Source: Craterostigma plantagineum
Lineage: Eukaryota > Streptophyta > Magnoliopsida > Lamiales > Linderniaceae
Direction: 5' to 3'
Assembly (NCBI GenBank): GCA_027422505.1
Contig: JAPQWV010000359.1
Location: 186,001 to 250,000 of the forward strand
DNA: 64,000 nt
Shown here: one piece after another, positions 9,394 to 21,701 of the stretch
Position numbering within the stretch: position 1 is the first letter of the stretch
How the letters are laid out: each line of letters begins with the position of its first letter
Notes under the pieces: model-generated
Seen by the model: the letters and a program-made list of their open reading frames with translations, nothing else
What the model was told of the DNA's origin: nothing
Databases searched by the model: none
Translations under genes and position numbers: made by a program

Positions 9394-12300
9394 TAGAGAT
9401 TGAGTTTTCGTTAATATGTTCGTTATTCTTTTTTCGTTTTATTATCAAATTTGCAAGGTCATCATGACCATAATGGTTCTTCAGTTCCAGAGGGTACTGA
9501 TGTTGACATGAATGTCGCGGTGGACCAAAACTCGAACGTGGAAGAGCCACCATCATCACATGAAGAAAGTTTGGCAGTTGCTGCTGGTCAGACAGTAAGT
9601 AATCAGAACGAATCCATTGCTAATGAAAATGCCATAGACCCTACCTTTTGGAGGCTCTCCCCGAAGATCTTCGTGCGGAGGTTATTGCATCGCAACATGC
9701 CCAGTCTGCTCCTGCCTCAGCCCCTACTTACACGCCTCCTACATTGGATGACATTGATCCCGAGTTTTTAGCTGCTCTTCCCCCAGATATTCAAGCCGAA
9801 GTTCTTGCACAGCAGCGGATACAGAGGATAGCTCAGCAGTCAGAGGGACAACCAGTGGACATGGACAATGCTTCCATAATTGCCACCTTACCTGCTGATA
9901 TACGTGAAGAGGTCTGCTTTAATCTATGTGCTCATGGATATCTCGTGTGAAATATTTTTCTTTTATTCTATCTTGTGAGTCTCTTGTGTGCCTATTTTTT
10001 CTTTTTGTTTTGGCAAATAGGTGCTTTTAACCTCATCAGAGGCAGTATTGTCGGCACTGCCATCTCCATTGCTTGCTGAAGCACAAATGCTCAGAGACAG
10101 AGCTATGAGCCATTACCAAGCACGGAGCTTGTTTGGAGGTAGCCAGAGGTTAGGCAGTCGAGCGAATCGATTGGGCTTTGATAGGAACACAGTGATGGAC
10201 AGAGGGGTTGGAGTTGCTCTTGGGAGAACAACGGGTTCTGCTACCGATAGCTTGAAGCTGAAAGAACTTGAAGGAAAACCTCTTCTGGATGCTGATGGCC
10301 TGAAAGGGCTGATCCGTCTCTTAAGATTGGCACAGGTAACATGCATTTGTTCTTGGAATATCAATTAGCTTCTACTTAATCCTTCTTCGAAGTTGAAATT
10401 TTGTAGAAAGACTCGTTGGCTTTAGACCCATTTACTTCCTGATGATTAACAGTCTCTTATGCTTCATAGGCTCGTGATGTGCAAAAGTTTTTATACGTGC
10501 ATATACATGTTTATATATATTACAAGAGTATTTATATATATGCGTATACATGTACATTTTTTTTTCAGCCTCTTGGAAAAGGTCTGCTGCAGAGGCTTCT
10601 ATTGAACTTATGTTCGCATGGAGATACAAGAATGATTCTGGTTCGTCTTCTCATGGATGTTATTAAACCTGAGAATTTGGGTGCTAGCAGTGGTCTGACT
10701 CCAATGAATTCACTGAGGCTCTACGGGTGCCAATCAAATGTTGTATATAGTCGATCTCAAGTGTGCAATGGTATGCTTTTATTTATCCACTGATGATGAA
10801 AATTTCGTCACTTTTAAGTTACTTTATATATTATGAGTGTTTCTGTTTCAGGGGTTCCCCCATCAGTTCTTCGAAGGGCACTCGAGGCTCTGACTTATCT
10901 TGCTACGAATCATGGGAGTGTTTCCAATCTTCTATTCCATTTCGAAGACCCAAATACTACGGAGGTTGATGCAGATCATTCAGGAGTAAAAGATGATAAA
11001 GGTGAGGGTAGGGTGATTGAGGATGGGCATCACTGCAGCCATACTGGTAGCCCCAGAGAAGGAGACGTCCCTTTGGTGCTGCTTCTGAAACTTCTAAGTC
11101 AACCACTTTTCCTGCAAAGCATTAGTCATCTTGAGCAGGTACAGTATGCATTTGATGCATTAATATTTTGTTAGACGCTACTCCTCAAGTGGACGTGTTT
11201 GGTGTTAATTTATGATGATGTCCCTGGTGTAGGTGATGAGTTTGATTCAGGTTATTGTGTTTGCTGCTGCGTCCAAGGCCGATTATGAAAGAACTGCAGA
11301 AGGTGCAGCACCTGAAAACCCTCCTGATAATGAAACTACAAGTGATGTGCATAATGATTCTCATGTCCCAGAAGGAGAACCCAATGGTCCCGGCGAACAT
11401 TCTAGTGCTTCAATTTCTCAATCAGATAGTCAGAAAAGCGTAAAAGTCCACGAAATATTTTTGAGGATACCACAGTCCGACCTACATTATCTCTGCAACC
11501 TTCTAGGGCGTGGAGGGTAAGATTTTGCAAACTGTTATTTCGTTTCCTTTGTTTATCAGTTTTCCTGCAGTTTATGAATAGGTATTTTGCCAATCAATCT
11601 AAGTCCCATTGACATCAAAACTGCATGCAGTCTTTCCTTTTGTCACTGTAACTCTGAACGTTTGTTTTCGTTGTTTATTGCCTAGGCTATCTGATAAAGT
11701 TTACACACTGGCTGGTGAAGTGTTGACAAAGTGGGCCACGGTCGCAGCTCCACATCGCAAATACTTCATTTCCGAGCTTTCAGAACTAGCCCAAGGACTA
11801 AGCACTTCTGCGTGCAGTGAACTCGTGACATTGAGGAATACAAATATGCTTGGATTGAATGCTGGATCCTTGGCTGGATCTGCAGTTCTTCGTGTTCTTC
11901 AAATACTCAGCTCACTCACTTCAGCCTCCAGCGAGGATGGTGGAGACAAGGTGGAGATCGAGGAGCAGGACGAGCGTGCCATCATGTATAAATTGAATGT
12001 GGCGCTTGAGCCACTGTGGAAAGAACTGAGTGAATGCATAAGTGCTATGGAGTTGGAGTTGGGTCAGAGCTCCCAATCTTCAGTTCCAAATAATAACATT
12101 GGGGAACAAGTGCAAGGTACATTGGCATCCCCTCCTCTCCCACCTGGGACACAGAGACTCCTTCCCTTCATTGAGGGTTTCTTTGTGCTGTGTGGGAAAC
12201 TTCATGCGAACAATCAAATGATGCAGCAGGATAATATCAATGCCACAGCCAGAGAAGTTAAAGAGTCTGTGGGATGTTCTTCATCGTCGTTACAATGCGC

Positions 12301-14262
12301 AGAGTCTAGCGTAAGACCTGATGCATCTAATTTCCTAAGGTTTGCTGAGAAGCATCGCCGACTTCTCAATGCTTTTGTGAGGCAGAATCCTAATCTATTG
12401 GAGAAGTCACTCTCGATGATGCTAAAAGCTCCTCGGTTGATTGATTTTGACAACAAGAAAGCTTATTTCCGGTCTAGGATCCGGCAACAGTATGATCAAC
12501 ATCTCTCGGGACCATTAAGAATAAGTGTCAGGAGGGCATATATTTTGGAGGATTCATATAACCAGCTTCGCATGCGACCAAGTCAAGACCTCAGGGGACG
12601 TTTGAATGTTCATTTTCAAGGAGAAGAGGGCATTGATGCAGGTGGTTTGACAAGGTGGTATCAGATACTGTCTAGGGTGATATTTGACAAAGGAGCGTTG
12701 CTTTTCACTACTGTTGGCAACGATGCCACTTTCCAGCCAAATCCCAATTCTGTATACCAGACTGAACACCTGTCTTACTTCCGATTTGTTGGGCGTGTGG
12801 TAATTTACTGGAATCTTTATCTGCAGCTCTTTAAGTTCCTTGATGTGTGTGTATAAATTCATATATCCTATTATTAATAGCACATCTTTTGATAGGTTGC
12901 GAAAGCACTGTACGATGGACAGCTACTGGATGTTATTTTACTCGGTCCTTTCTACAAGCACATCCTTGGTGTGAAGGTTACTTATCATGATATAGAGGCA
13001 GTTGACCCTGGTTATTATAAGAATTTGAAGTGGATGTTGGAGGTGAAGAGTTATTATTAACATTATTCTTAACTAGGGTTTCATAATTGGTGCTAAACAT
13101 GTTGATGAACTTTGTCCAGAATGACGTGAGTGACATACCTGATCTGACATTTAGCATGGATGCCGATGAGGAAAAGCATATCCTCTACGAGAAAACAGAG
13201 GTGATCATCATATCCTCTTTAATTTTGGTTCCGTTATAATTATCTGTAGTTCTGTTCCTAATGCTACATGACAGATATCCTTAGTGGATGAATTTTTTTA
13301 ACTTCTGGTGGTACGCCTGTGATGGTTAGGTTACTGATTTTGAGCTCAAACCTGGAGGAAGAAACATAAGAGTGACAGAAGAGACGAAGCATGAATATGT
13401 GGACCTCGTAGCAGATCACATTCTGACTAATGCGATACGTCCCCAAATTAATGCGTTCCTTGAAGGGTTTAATGAGTTAGTGCCGAAGGAACTGGTCTCA
13501 GTTTTCAATGACAAAGAGCTCGAGCTATTGATCAGCGGTCTTCCAGAAATGATTGTATGACATATCCCCGTCCTTGGTGATAGTTTTTTCAGTTAATTTT
13601 CCTTTGACAATTTGATGATTTGAAATGTTATCTGCAGTGGATGATTTGAAGGCCAACACCGAGTGTACTGGCTACACTATAGCATCTAATGTAATCCAAT
13701 GGTTTTGGGAGGTTGTTAACGAATTTAGCAAGGAGGATAGAGCACGACTGCTCCAGTTTGTTACAGGAACATCCAAGGTGATTTTTCACGCCTGATAGTT
13801 TCCTAGCTAATTTGATTTCTGAGAAGATGTATCCTCAGCATATCTATGAACTTCTTTTTTATATATATCTCTGTTATAAGTGTACCATGTATCATGTTGC
13901 AGGTTCCGTTGGAAGGTTTCAAGGCATTGCAAGGCATATCAGGTCCCCAGAGATTTCAGATTCACAAAGCATATGGAGCTCCCGAAAGATTGCCATCTGC
14001 TCACACTGGTAATTTCCTCATATCTTGACTTATGATCGAAGGGACTGTTGATGAATTGGCTATTAGTATTATTATTTCGAACTCTTTTTTTTTGTTTGTG
14101 TAAGATTCCTTTGCGTGTTGCAAACATGTTCGATGAATTGATTTGTTACGCCTTTCCAGCTTTAACCAATTGGACCTTCCCGAGTATTCTTCAAAGGAAC
14201 AGCTTCAAGAACGTTTGCTCTTGGCAATTCATGAAGGCAGTGAAGGATTTGGCTTCGGTTAA
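9394..14262 (+). pseudogene. HECT E3 ubiquitin ligase UPL1/UPL2 type, 3' part only
   Basis: UPL1/2 are about 3,700-residue HECT ligases; only roughly the last 1,300 residues are here. Exons: about 9457-9911, 10021-10335, 10569-10770, 10852-11138, 11233-11516, 11686-12799, 12896-13042, 13120-13200, 13330-13554, 13638-13777, 13903-14008 and 14160-14262. Landmarks: FLEALPEDLRAEV-type repeats (DUF4414 region), LLRLAQPLGKGLLQRLL, and the HECT domain from RIRQQYDQHLSG through [67 protein letters not shown] and the terminal GFGFG-stop. Single missing bases are inferred near 9648 and 13551 and at the 14008/14160 junction; the last falls in the active-site Cys codon. The 5' two-thirds are replaced by the NPR fragment. 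Confidence 0.85.
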
Positions 14263-14966
14263 TAGTTTTGAGACTATTGGCATCTGCATGTTAGTTGTCC
14301 ATTTTTTTTATCTTTTCGTTTACTTTTACCGTCCCATCTTAGCTACGCATTGCTTGATTCAGACCTTCTTGACCTTGTATGTATTGACACCACCATAGAT
14401 CTAATTTAATATGGCTTTGATATTTTTTTTTCTATTTTCTCTCACGCAGATGATCGATGCAAGAGCATTTATTCATCGCCATCAAGTGCAAAATAATGTC
14501 GCTTTATGAATTGGATACAGAAGCCTGAAGCTGATGCATATAATAAGTGACCAGTTATTTGGTTAAGATTTATTGAATAGTCTAGTATATATATGGGCAA
14601 TATAAGGTTCTGTGCAAAGTTTTTCCTGAAGCTTTAGTTCACTCTTAATTTTCTTTTTATGACACCAAGTATCTACCTCCTTTTTGGTTGCATGGAATTA
14701 TGGCAATCGTTGTTTGGGTCATTTCATCATATATCTTACTTTAGTATTCTCACTACTCAAATTCGATTTTCCAGTTCAACGGCCAATACACTTTGTAATA
14801 TGGATGTTCGCCCCCTCTTATTGATAGGTCTAGAAAAATTTTGTGAAAAAAACTTCGTTACTAGGTGTAATTCTTCGACGTCAGAATGAAAATAAGTGTG
14901 AAAGAGCCATGCTCAATGTTCGGTGTTATTTATTTTTTTTCAATTTTCTTTAGTTAATTTTCGGTT
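14263..14966. other. UPL 3' UTR and spacer
   Basis: Probably contains a UTR intron (AG near 14449) and polyadenylation sites near 14550-14600. Beyond that it is AT-rich without credible ORFs. Confidence 0.4.
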
Positions 14967-15371
14967 AATCAAGGTTAATTTCAATTCAGGGCCCGTTAGA
15001 AGTTTAATTTAAGATTCAGCCCCTATCAGAAAAAACTTTTGTTAAAGGACCATATTTCTGTAAATTTTAGAGATATGGACCTAACTAAAAAAATGGTATA
15101 AAGTTATATGAAATTGGTATAGGACGATTGTTTTGTGTTACAAACTTTCAACATTGTTATTTCAGAACAATGAAGTGGTGCATACATGAACTGGTATCGG
15201 ATGATCCTTAACTGGTACCAGATAATCGTATTGTGCTACAAAATTTCAACATATTTATTTCAGAGCAGTAAAGTGGTAATGTAAAAATCGGCTCCTTAAA
15301 ACTAATTTTTTCCTGACAGGAACTGAATCTTAAATGAAAATTCTGACAAGGGCCTAAATTTCCCCTTTAAT
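14967..15371. repeat. Foldback repeat, copy A of the 21-bp-unit family
   Basis: The ends are inverted copies of each other: the left contains 'aagattcagcccctatcag', the right contains the reverse of 'aagattcagttcctgtcag', both followed inward by an 'aaggacc/aaggagcc' phrase. The centre holds decayed units related to 'ttcagaacaatgaagtggt'. The same architecture recurs at 43352-43660 and 49975-50398. No coding capacity. Confidence 0.6.
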
Positions 15372-15952
15372 CAATTATACTCCAACAAGAGAGCCTTAAA
15401 ATTTCAACAATTCTCTCTCTACATCATCTCTCCTCTCTCTTTACAGATCCCAAACCCTAGCCTCGTCGCCACCCTCATCTCTCCCCTTTCACCTTCCCCT
15501 CCTCGTCCTCCTCCCTCCTCGCCACCGGAGGTTGGGGGCCTAGTTTATTTTCTTCTTCTTTGTTTTTGTATTTATAAAAAAAAATTCACCATGCCGCCCA
15601 CCTCCGCCAGCCACGCCGCCCCGCCTCCCACCGCCTTCGACTGCCCCCAGCTTTCCGCCCCACCTCCAGCCTCCCACGTCGTACCCCGCCTCGCTCGCTG
15701 CTGCACGCTACCTCCGCCGAACCCGCCGTCCCCCTTCGATCGCCCCGCTGCCCGCCGTCCGATGCCACATCCCCCCCGCCCCCCCCGTCAACCTGGAGTC
15801 TCTCGTGTTGGGAGCTCGTCTCTCCTGACCTTGGTCGGAGCCTTTTCACCCTCGTGGAGCCTCTTCTCCCATCGTGGAGCCTCTTGCGATGAAGATGAGA
15901 GCACTATAATGACAACCGATGAAAATGAAGTATATTGTAATTTAGATTAATA
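15372..15952. other. Pyrimidine-rich then GC-rich non-coding stretch
   Basis: Starts with CT-rich leader-like sequence and an 'aaaccctagcc' phrase, then about 230 bp very rich in C that translates as a Pro/Ala/Arg-rich peptide on + and Gly/Arg/Ser on -. No domain is visible. It might be the remnant of a 5' leader of a lost gene. Confidence 0.3.
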
Positions 15953-16213
15953 CTCCATCTATCCCACCAACTTTATCACATAAGTTGTTGAGCACGCAAA
16001 TTAAGGTGACATTATTATAATAATATAGTACAATGAGATTAGATATAAACAACTTGTTTAAATTTATACTCATTTTCCTAATTATTCCCACTAGTTACTT
16101 TTTCCTCCAATTACATTTAAAATGGTGTTTAATTTTTACCCAAAAGGAAAGGTGATAAAATTATTGAGCGCCCGAAATAGAAAAATGTGATAAAATTAGC
16201 GGGACGGAGGGAA
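15953..16213. mobile_element. Tc1/mariner (Stowaway-like) MITE, 261 bp
   Basis: Terminal inverted repeats CTCCATCTATCCCACCAACT and the reverse of AGCGGGACGGAGGGAA match over about 20-30 bp (both continue into 'tttatcaca'), and TA dinucleotides flank both ends (15951-15952, 16214-16215). Non-coding interior. Confidence 0.7.
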
Positions 16214-17129
16214 TAGTTTTTTTGGAGTATAGTCTTTAGTTTGGGGTTGTTTATTACAATGTTTTTGTTTTCTGTTGGTTTTTCAATTCTCGTGTTTTTG
16301 TGCTAATTGTGAGCCTTTGTCCTCCCGGTTGAAGATGTACCAGTGAGATCCTTTGGCTATTTAGCCCATTTTCATTTTGATATTGAAGCTATCGTTTCCC
16401 GGAAAAAATTTATACTCCAACCAGGGAAAATTATGGAGACTCAGGGGTAATTGTGAAATAAGAGTAAAGTTGAAGGATGGAATGACTATTATTAACGGGT
16501 TCGATTTTAGAGCGACGCTTTTAGGCTCTCATTTCCCAATCGCTAAAAACCCTAAGACACTTTCTCGTTGTCCCCAAAAAAGAGGGAGAAACTCCGAAGT
16601 CGTGCAAGCGTTTCTCTAATGGAGATTCTTCCAACAGCTTTCCTTGTTTGAAGAGCCGTTAAGCCATCATAGGAATTCCCTCCTTTTCCTATCAAAAGTC
16701 ACTCATTATTTGTAGTTTTTCCCCCTACTCTATCGGGTAATGGTTACTCATCAGAAAGGTCATATTTTTTTTTTCGTTTTTCCATTGCGATTAGATTTTT
16801 ATGTGCGTAGCGTGTGTCTCGGTGATTAATCAAATGTTTGAGTGTTTTGGATTTTTGCCGGTTTGCTTTATCGTCGTGTGCTTAAGTACGGCGATGCATC
16901 GACAGATTATGTGTTGTGCTGTTTATTTCCGATTTCGCCCACTCTATTTTAGATGGGTCAGAATATCATTTTTCAACCATTGGGTTTGTCCCATGGAGCT
17001 TCGATGTCAAAAAGGTAGCTGTGATGCGCTATTCGTTTGTGGGTTTTCTCATACTATTCAGGTTGGAATTATTTAATTTACGCTATCTTATATCGTGTCG
17101 AGTTTACTTCTCAGGGTACCTTTGCTAAG
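16214..17129 (+). other. Upstream region of the mobile-domain gene
   Basis: Contains 'aaaccctaagacac' and T-rich intron-like sequence near 16750-17110, consistent with promoter and 5' leader of the gene at 17130. Short ORFs here have no recognisable content. Confidence 0.35.
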
Positions 17130-20100
17130 ATGGACGTTGAATTAGGACACACATTGCATCCTGGACCAGTCGACCACTCCGTACTTGTTCTACAAGAACA
17201 TCACCGATCTACAGATATATGGGCAGGTCGTGAATTTGAGCCTCTAACTTGTCGAAGGTGCGATGGTCAATTTTGGCGGTTAGGCCCTTTGGATCCTCGC
17301 GTGCAGCAAATGCTGCTGAAAGCAGGTTTTACGGCGTGTACAAAGCCGGGCGTATAAGGCTCGATCACGCTCTGATTACAGCTTTGGTCGAGAGATGGCG
17401 CCCAGAGACACATACGTTTCACTTGTCGGTTGGTGAGGCCACTGTTACCCTTCAAGATATTGCGTTGTTGTGGGGCCTACCTGTCGATGGGCGCCTATCA
17501 CTGGCGTGGACACAAGTAGGTCGATGGACGAGTGGCAGGTTATATGTAACAATCTGCTTGGATTTCGACCTCCTCGCGAGGATTTCGATCGGGGCAGGCT
17601 TAAGATTCGATGCTTACAGGAAAGATTCAAAAAACTGCCCGACGATGCATCTGAAGATACGGTGAAGCATTATGCCAGGGCTTACGTTTTGCAGTTACTT
17701 GGGGGCCAGCTACTGTCGGACATGTCGAACAATAAGGTCAAATTGATGTATTTGCCCCTACTCGAGGATTTTGACGAATGTGGAAGACTTAGCTGGGGTA
17801 GCGCTATTCTGGCTTGTTTATACCGTGCGCTGTGGCGGGCAAGTAAACCTGAGACATCGGATATTTGCGGTCCTCTTGTGCTTTTGCAGGTATCGATAGC
17901 TCTTATGCTGAAATTCTTTTATTTTTTTACGTTCTACAATTTTTTTTCTAATATAAAAGTGCTTGCTTTCTGAATCTGATCACATCTATATGGCCCTTCG
18001 TTTTCTAAAAGATATGGGCTTGGGAAAGGCTGCCATTTGCCCGTCCTGGGAGGTTATCGCCACAACCACAGCCACAACCCGATTTTCTTGATGCCGATCA
18101 CCCACTGCCTTCTGCGCCCTGGGGCTCGAGGTATTTACGCATAATATCGCCATCTTGCTTGAAATGTCGACTTTTGAAAAAATTTCCATATGCAAAAACT
18201 GAAATTATGCATTGTTTGTAGATGGAATGTTGGTTTCAAGCTTGATAGTGTGGGATCGCACCTCCTTGTCTTGTACAGGGACCAACTCGACAATATGAAA
18301 GATGAGCAGGTTTTATATTCTTTATGCCCATTGCCCGCTATTACATCTTTGGTAGCATTCTCCTTATCATTTCGTTCTAATTCAATTCGCATTTTAGTTT
18401 GTATGGGAGCCATACCGTGCTGATGTATTGGCTAGCCTTCCCGAGTATTGCCTGTCGGGGCAAAGAATTTGGCAGACAGTATCGCCCCTCATCTGTTTCG
18501 ACGTTGTAGAATTTCACCACCCTGACCGTACACTCCGTCAGTTTGGGCAACAACAGTCTATTCCCCTCCTTGTAATACTATTCCCGACATTCATTTGACC
18601 GATCGTCGAGGCAGACAGAATCATAATTGGGCAGAACATCACAGGCAGTTTTTTAACATGTGGGAAGATCGCATTGCTCGTGTCATAACCAGACCTCCCA
18701 TTGAGCATCCAATGGATCAAAATGACCGCTACATGTTATGGTACCGAAGAATTACTCGTTTGTTGATTGGTAATCCTTCTATACGTCCAAATACAGGGTT
18801 CCGTGGATCCGGCGTTGCAATGGCATCAATGGTATATATCAACGTTTGACTTTCGCAGCTATCTTTTCCATTTTCCGAATTCTCATATTGAAGGCTTATT
18901 ATTGTTTCTCTACGTCCAGGCGCAAAGCTTGCAGAAGATATACCATTGTGCTGCTGATGCCTTAAACCAAGGATGTGAGGTCTCAGGCGAAGTTGTACTT
19001 AAAGAGATTCAGGAAATCTGTGCATGTTCTCTTAGATCAGCTCACGGGGATCATCTCCTCACTCTGCACGCTGATACAAATTTGCCATCTCCACCTGCTT
19101 CTACTTTCATTCCACCTACTAATAGAGTGCAGAGAGGTAGACCTGGGAAACGAGGTGGTTCACAAGCAAGTGGGGGGCGGAGAAGAGGTTCCTCCTATGG
19201 GCCCACGTCACTACTGACGAATTCCTTGGAGATGTCTCACTCTCCTGTGCCTTCTGATACTCCATTAAGTATTGGTGAAGTGACAGATACACCTCAGACT
19301 TGGGATACTTCGGTGAGTGCACATGATTTCCAGGATATTCGAACCCAAGTTCAATGCTGTTGGAAGCTACAGGTGAAGTTACTCTACCATACTCGAACGT
19401 AAAAAAAATCTGATGCTTTGCTATCAGTTCCTAAGATGAGATCTTTATCTATTTTGCAGATACTAAAAGGCCCGTCTTACAGGCTCTTGGGAGAATTCAA
19501 GAGATATGCACATCTGCTTTGCGAGTGAGCAATAGCGATCAATCCACGGCTGTAAAGCAGGAGATGAGCCCGAGTGCTCCAAAAACAAAGCGCTGTAAAC
19601 CTAGAAGAAGAGGTGGAATGAGAGGCTACTCGGCCGAAGATAGTAATTCTGGGCCATATTATCCATACATCGCCGAGTCTCATTTGCAGAGTGTTGATGA
19701 ACATGGCGTTGGGCCTTTGGTTTCGCAAATGGGTAGGGACTCTCCTCTAAGAGAAATGGAAAACTTACAGTCTGAGATGATAGAGTTGGATACCATAACT
19801 GGAAGCAGAGAACCATCTCCATCCTATGCCAACAATCCATCTATTCTTAACCTGCCATTCGATCTTTCAGTCCATCATCTGGATACTGTTATTCTGTCGA
19901 ATGAGGTTGAGACTAACTTTCTGATAGAGGATAATGAGCATATGATTCCCAGGCTCGAAGATATGGAACAGCCAGTTACTAAAGAAGATGATAACCTCAC
20001 ACATTTTGAAGCGAACCAACCAAACTCGATTCAAATGGGGCAGAGTTACATGCGAAGTCGACGGAGTGTAACGAAGCTTCTGTTCCTCGGGATTTTTCCC

Positions 20101-20628
20101 TCGACTCGAACCAGTTAGTCTCAACTTCCCATCCAAACCCTGACGAAGCAGTGACTGACGTCATCGAACTTAAGGCCGAAAATGAAGTGGTGACTGAGGT
20201 CAAAGAGCCCGAGGTTGCTTTGGAAGCCCACAGTGTCAATTCCCCGAAACAAGCTGAGCCTCAAAGCCCAAAAAATCACGACTCAAAGCTCTTCTCTGCG
20301 CAAGTTATGCTATGTGCTGATGCTCAAAACCAGTCAGAACCTTCTAAAGAGGCTAATGCAACCCGCCCAAGTCTTCAGTGCATGTGGTTTCTGATGAAGA
20401 ACATTACCAGAGATCGAAGTGACAGATATTGATACCTTAAGTGATGGTCGAGGGAAAAGGAAAGGACAAGTATTGGAGATCGCGAGTTCTGTCGAGTCAA
20501 CTCATGTGCTTGCCAAATCTGAGGAATCATACGAAGTTGCCAGAACTGATCCTAGTGCAGTGAAAGAGGTTGTCCACAGAACGTACTACAAGAGAGAAAA
20601 GCGTTCAGCGTCAAGAAACAGATCCTAG
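17130..20628 (+). CDS. Plant mobile domain (PMD) protein, MAIN-LIKE type, frame broken by indels
   Basis: MAIN/MAIL proteins carry the plant mobile domain, shared with transposons; Arabidopsis members act in nuclear gene silencing and genome stability. Start MDVELGHTLHPGPVDHSVL at 17130. The PMD runs through FWRLGPLDPRVQQMLLKAGF, YGVYKAGRIRLDHALITALV, RPETHTFHLSVGEATVTLQD, IALLWGLPVDG, HYARAYVLQLLGGQL, LLQIWAWERLP, DNMKDEQFVWEPY and HPDRTLRQFGQQQ. Exons: 17130-17889, 18012-18130, 18222-18309, 18398-18831, 18920-19372 and 19460-20628. The later exons encode a Ser/Pro/basic tail (RGRPGKRGGSQASGG) and an acidic C-terminus of unknown role. Apparent missing bases near 17322, 17490, 18563 and 20070 shift the frame. 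It has introns and a long tail, so it resembles a host gene rather than an intact transposon. Confidence 0.8.
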
Positions 20629-21000
20629 TAACGAAGCTAACAGCTGATACTGGAAATATCGTTCTTTTGCTTTCGACAGTGTATTTATTCATGCCTTCTC
20701 TGACTTCGATCTATGTCAACCGTTGCTTAGCAGTTGCTTTGAGATCGTTTTTTCATGTGTCGACTGTTTCTTCGTGTCAGATTCTGATAATCCATCCATT
20801 GGCAAGACGAGATTACTATAACTTGTTCATGGTTTTAAAACCTGCTGTATAGTTAGTATATGTCTTCATATTAATTTCATATAATATGTTGGGCCAGCCC
20901 AAAAACGTAAGAGATGGGATCTAATCTAATGTAAAGCAACGACGATTTTTCATTGTTATACTAATCGCTAGTCAGTTGAGCGCGGTAATGGCGAATAGCA
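20629..21000. other. 3' UTR of mobile-domain gene and promoter of the next gene
   Basis: No coding sequence seen. The leader of the following gene probably begins near 21000 with CT-rich sequence. Confidence 0.35.
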
Positions 21001-21701
21001 CTTAATCTGCTTCGTCGTCATAGTTTTTCTTCCTCTCCCACTTCTGTTTCTCTATCGTATCCTAACCTCCAGTTCTCTGCAATTAGCGCCGTTCGAATCG
21101 AGGTATGTTCCACAGCTTTTTCTGTTGAAATACTGAGTACTATTGTCTATCGCAGAGGCTTTTGCTGCTCGACCTCTTCTTTTTTTTTATAGCTTTGTTG
21201 CGGTTAATACCGAAACGAGGTTTGATATTTGATTTGCTTTTTTTATTCCTTTTTCGTTGAATTTGAGATGTTTTTTGGTAGAAGAGGCATCTGCTGATTT
21301 TTTCCCGTTCTCCTTGCGGAGCCTGTTAGAGGAAAATGTATTGATTCTGTATCCAATTGATCGAAATTCGTCGGTATCCGATTAATTCTTTCCGAGGGTT
21401 TTTACACGGGGGATTTTGGCTGCTTGTTATATTAAGTTCTTTACGCAATTTGAGCTAATATAGAGCTATAAAAGTAGAAATCATGACATTAGATGGTTTG
21501 AGGAAACCTTGTTTGTATTTGTTTGGTTTACTGATCTCGCTATCTTATCTAACATCGCTCATGTAAGTATCTTAGAGGTGTTTGATGTTTTCGTGTGTTT
21601 GTTAGATGGTTTTCTATGAATTCTTGTTTAATGTGTATGCTATTACTTCGTTCTAAGATCTGAGAATGCTAATTTCAGGGGGTCGTCGACTGCCTGCTGC
21701 A

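Noticed and set aside
15591..15950. 119-residue Pro/Ala-rich ORF as a gene
   Set aside because: Pure C-rich composition, open on both strands, no domain, no splice context; flanked by repeats and cut by the MITE border.
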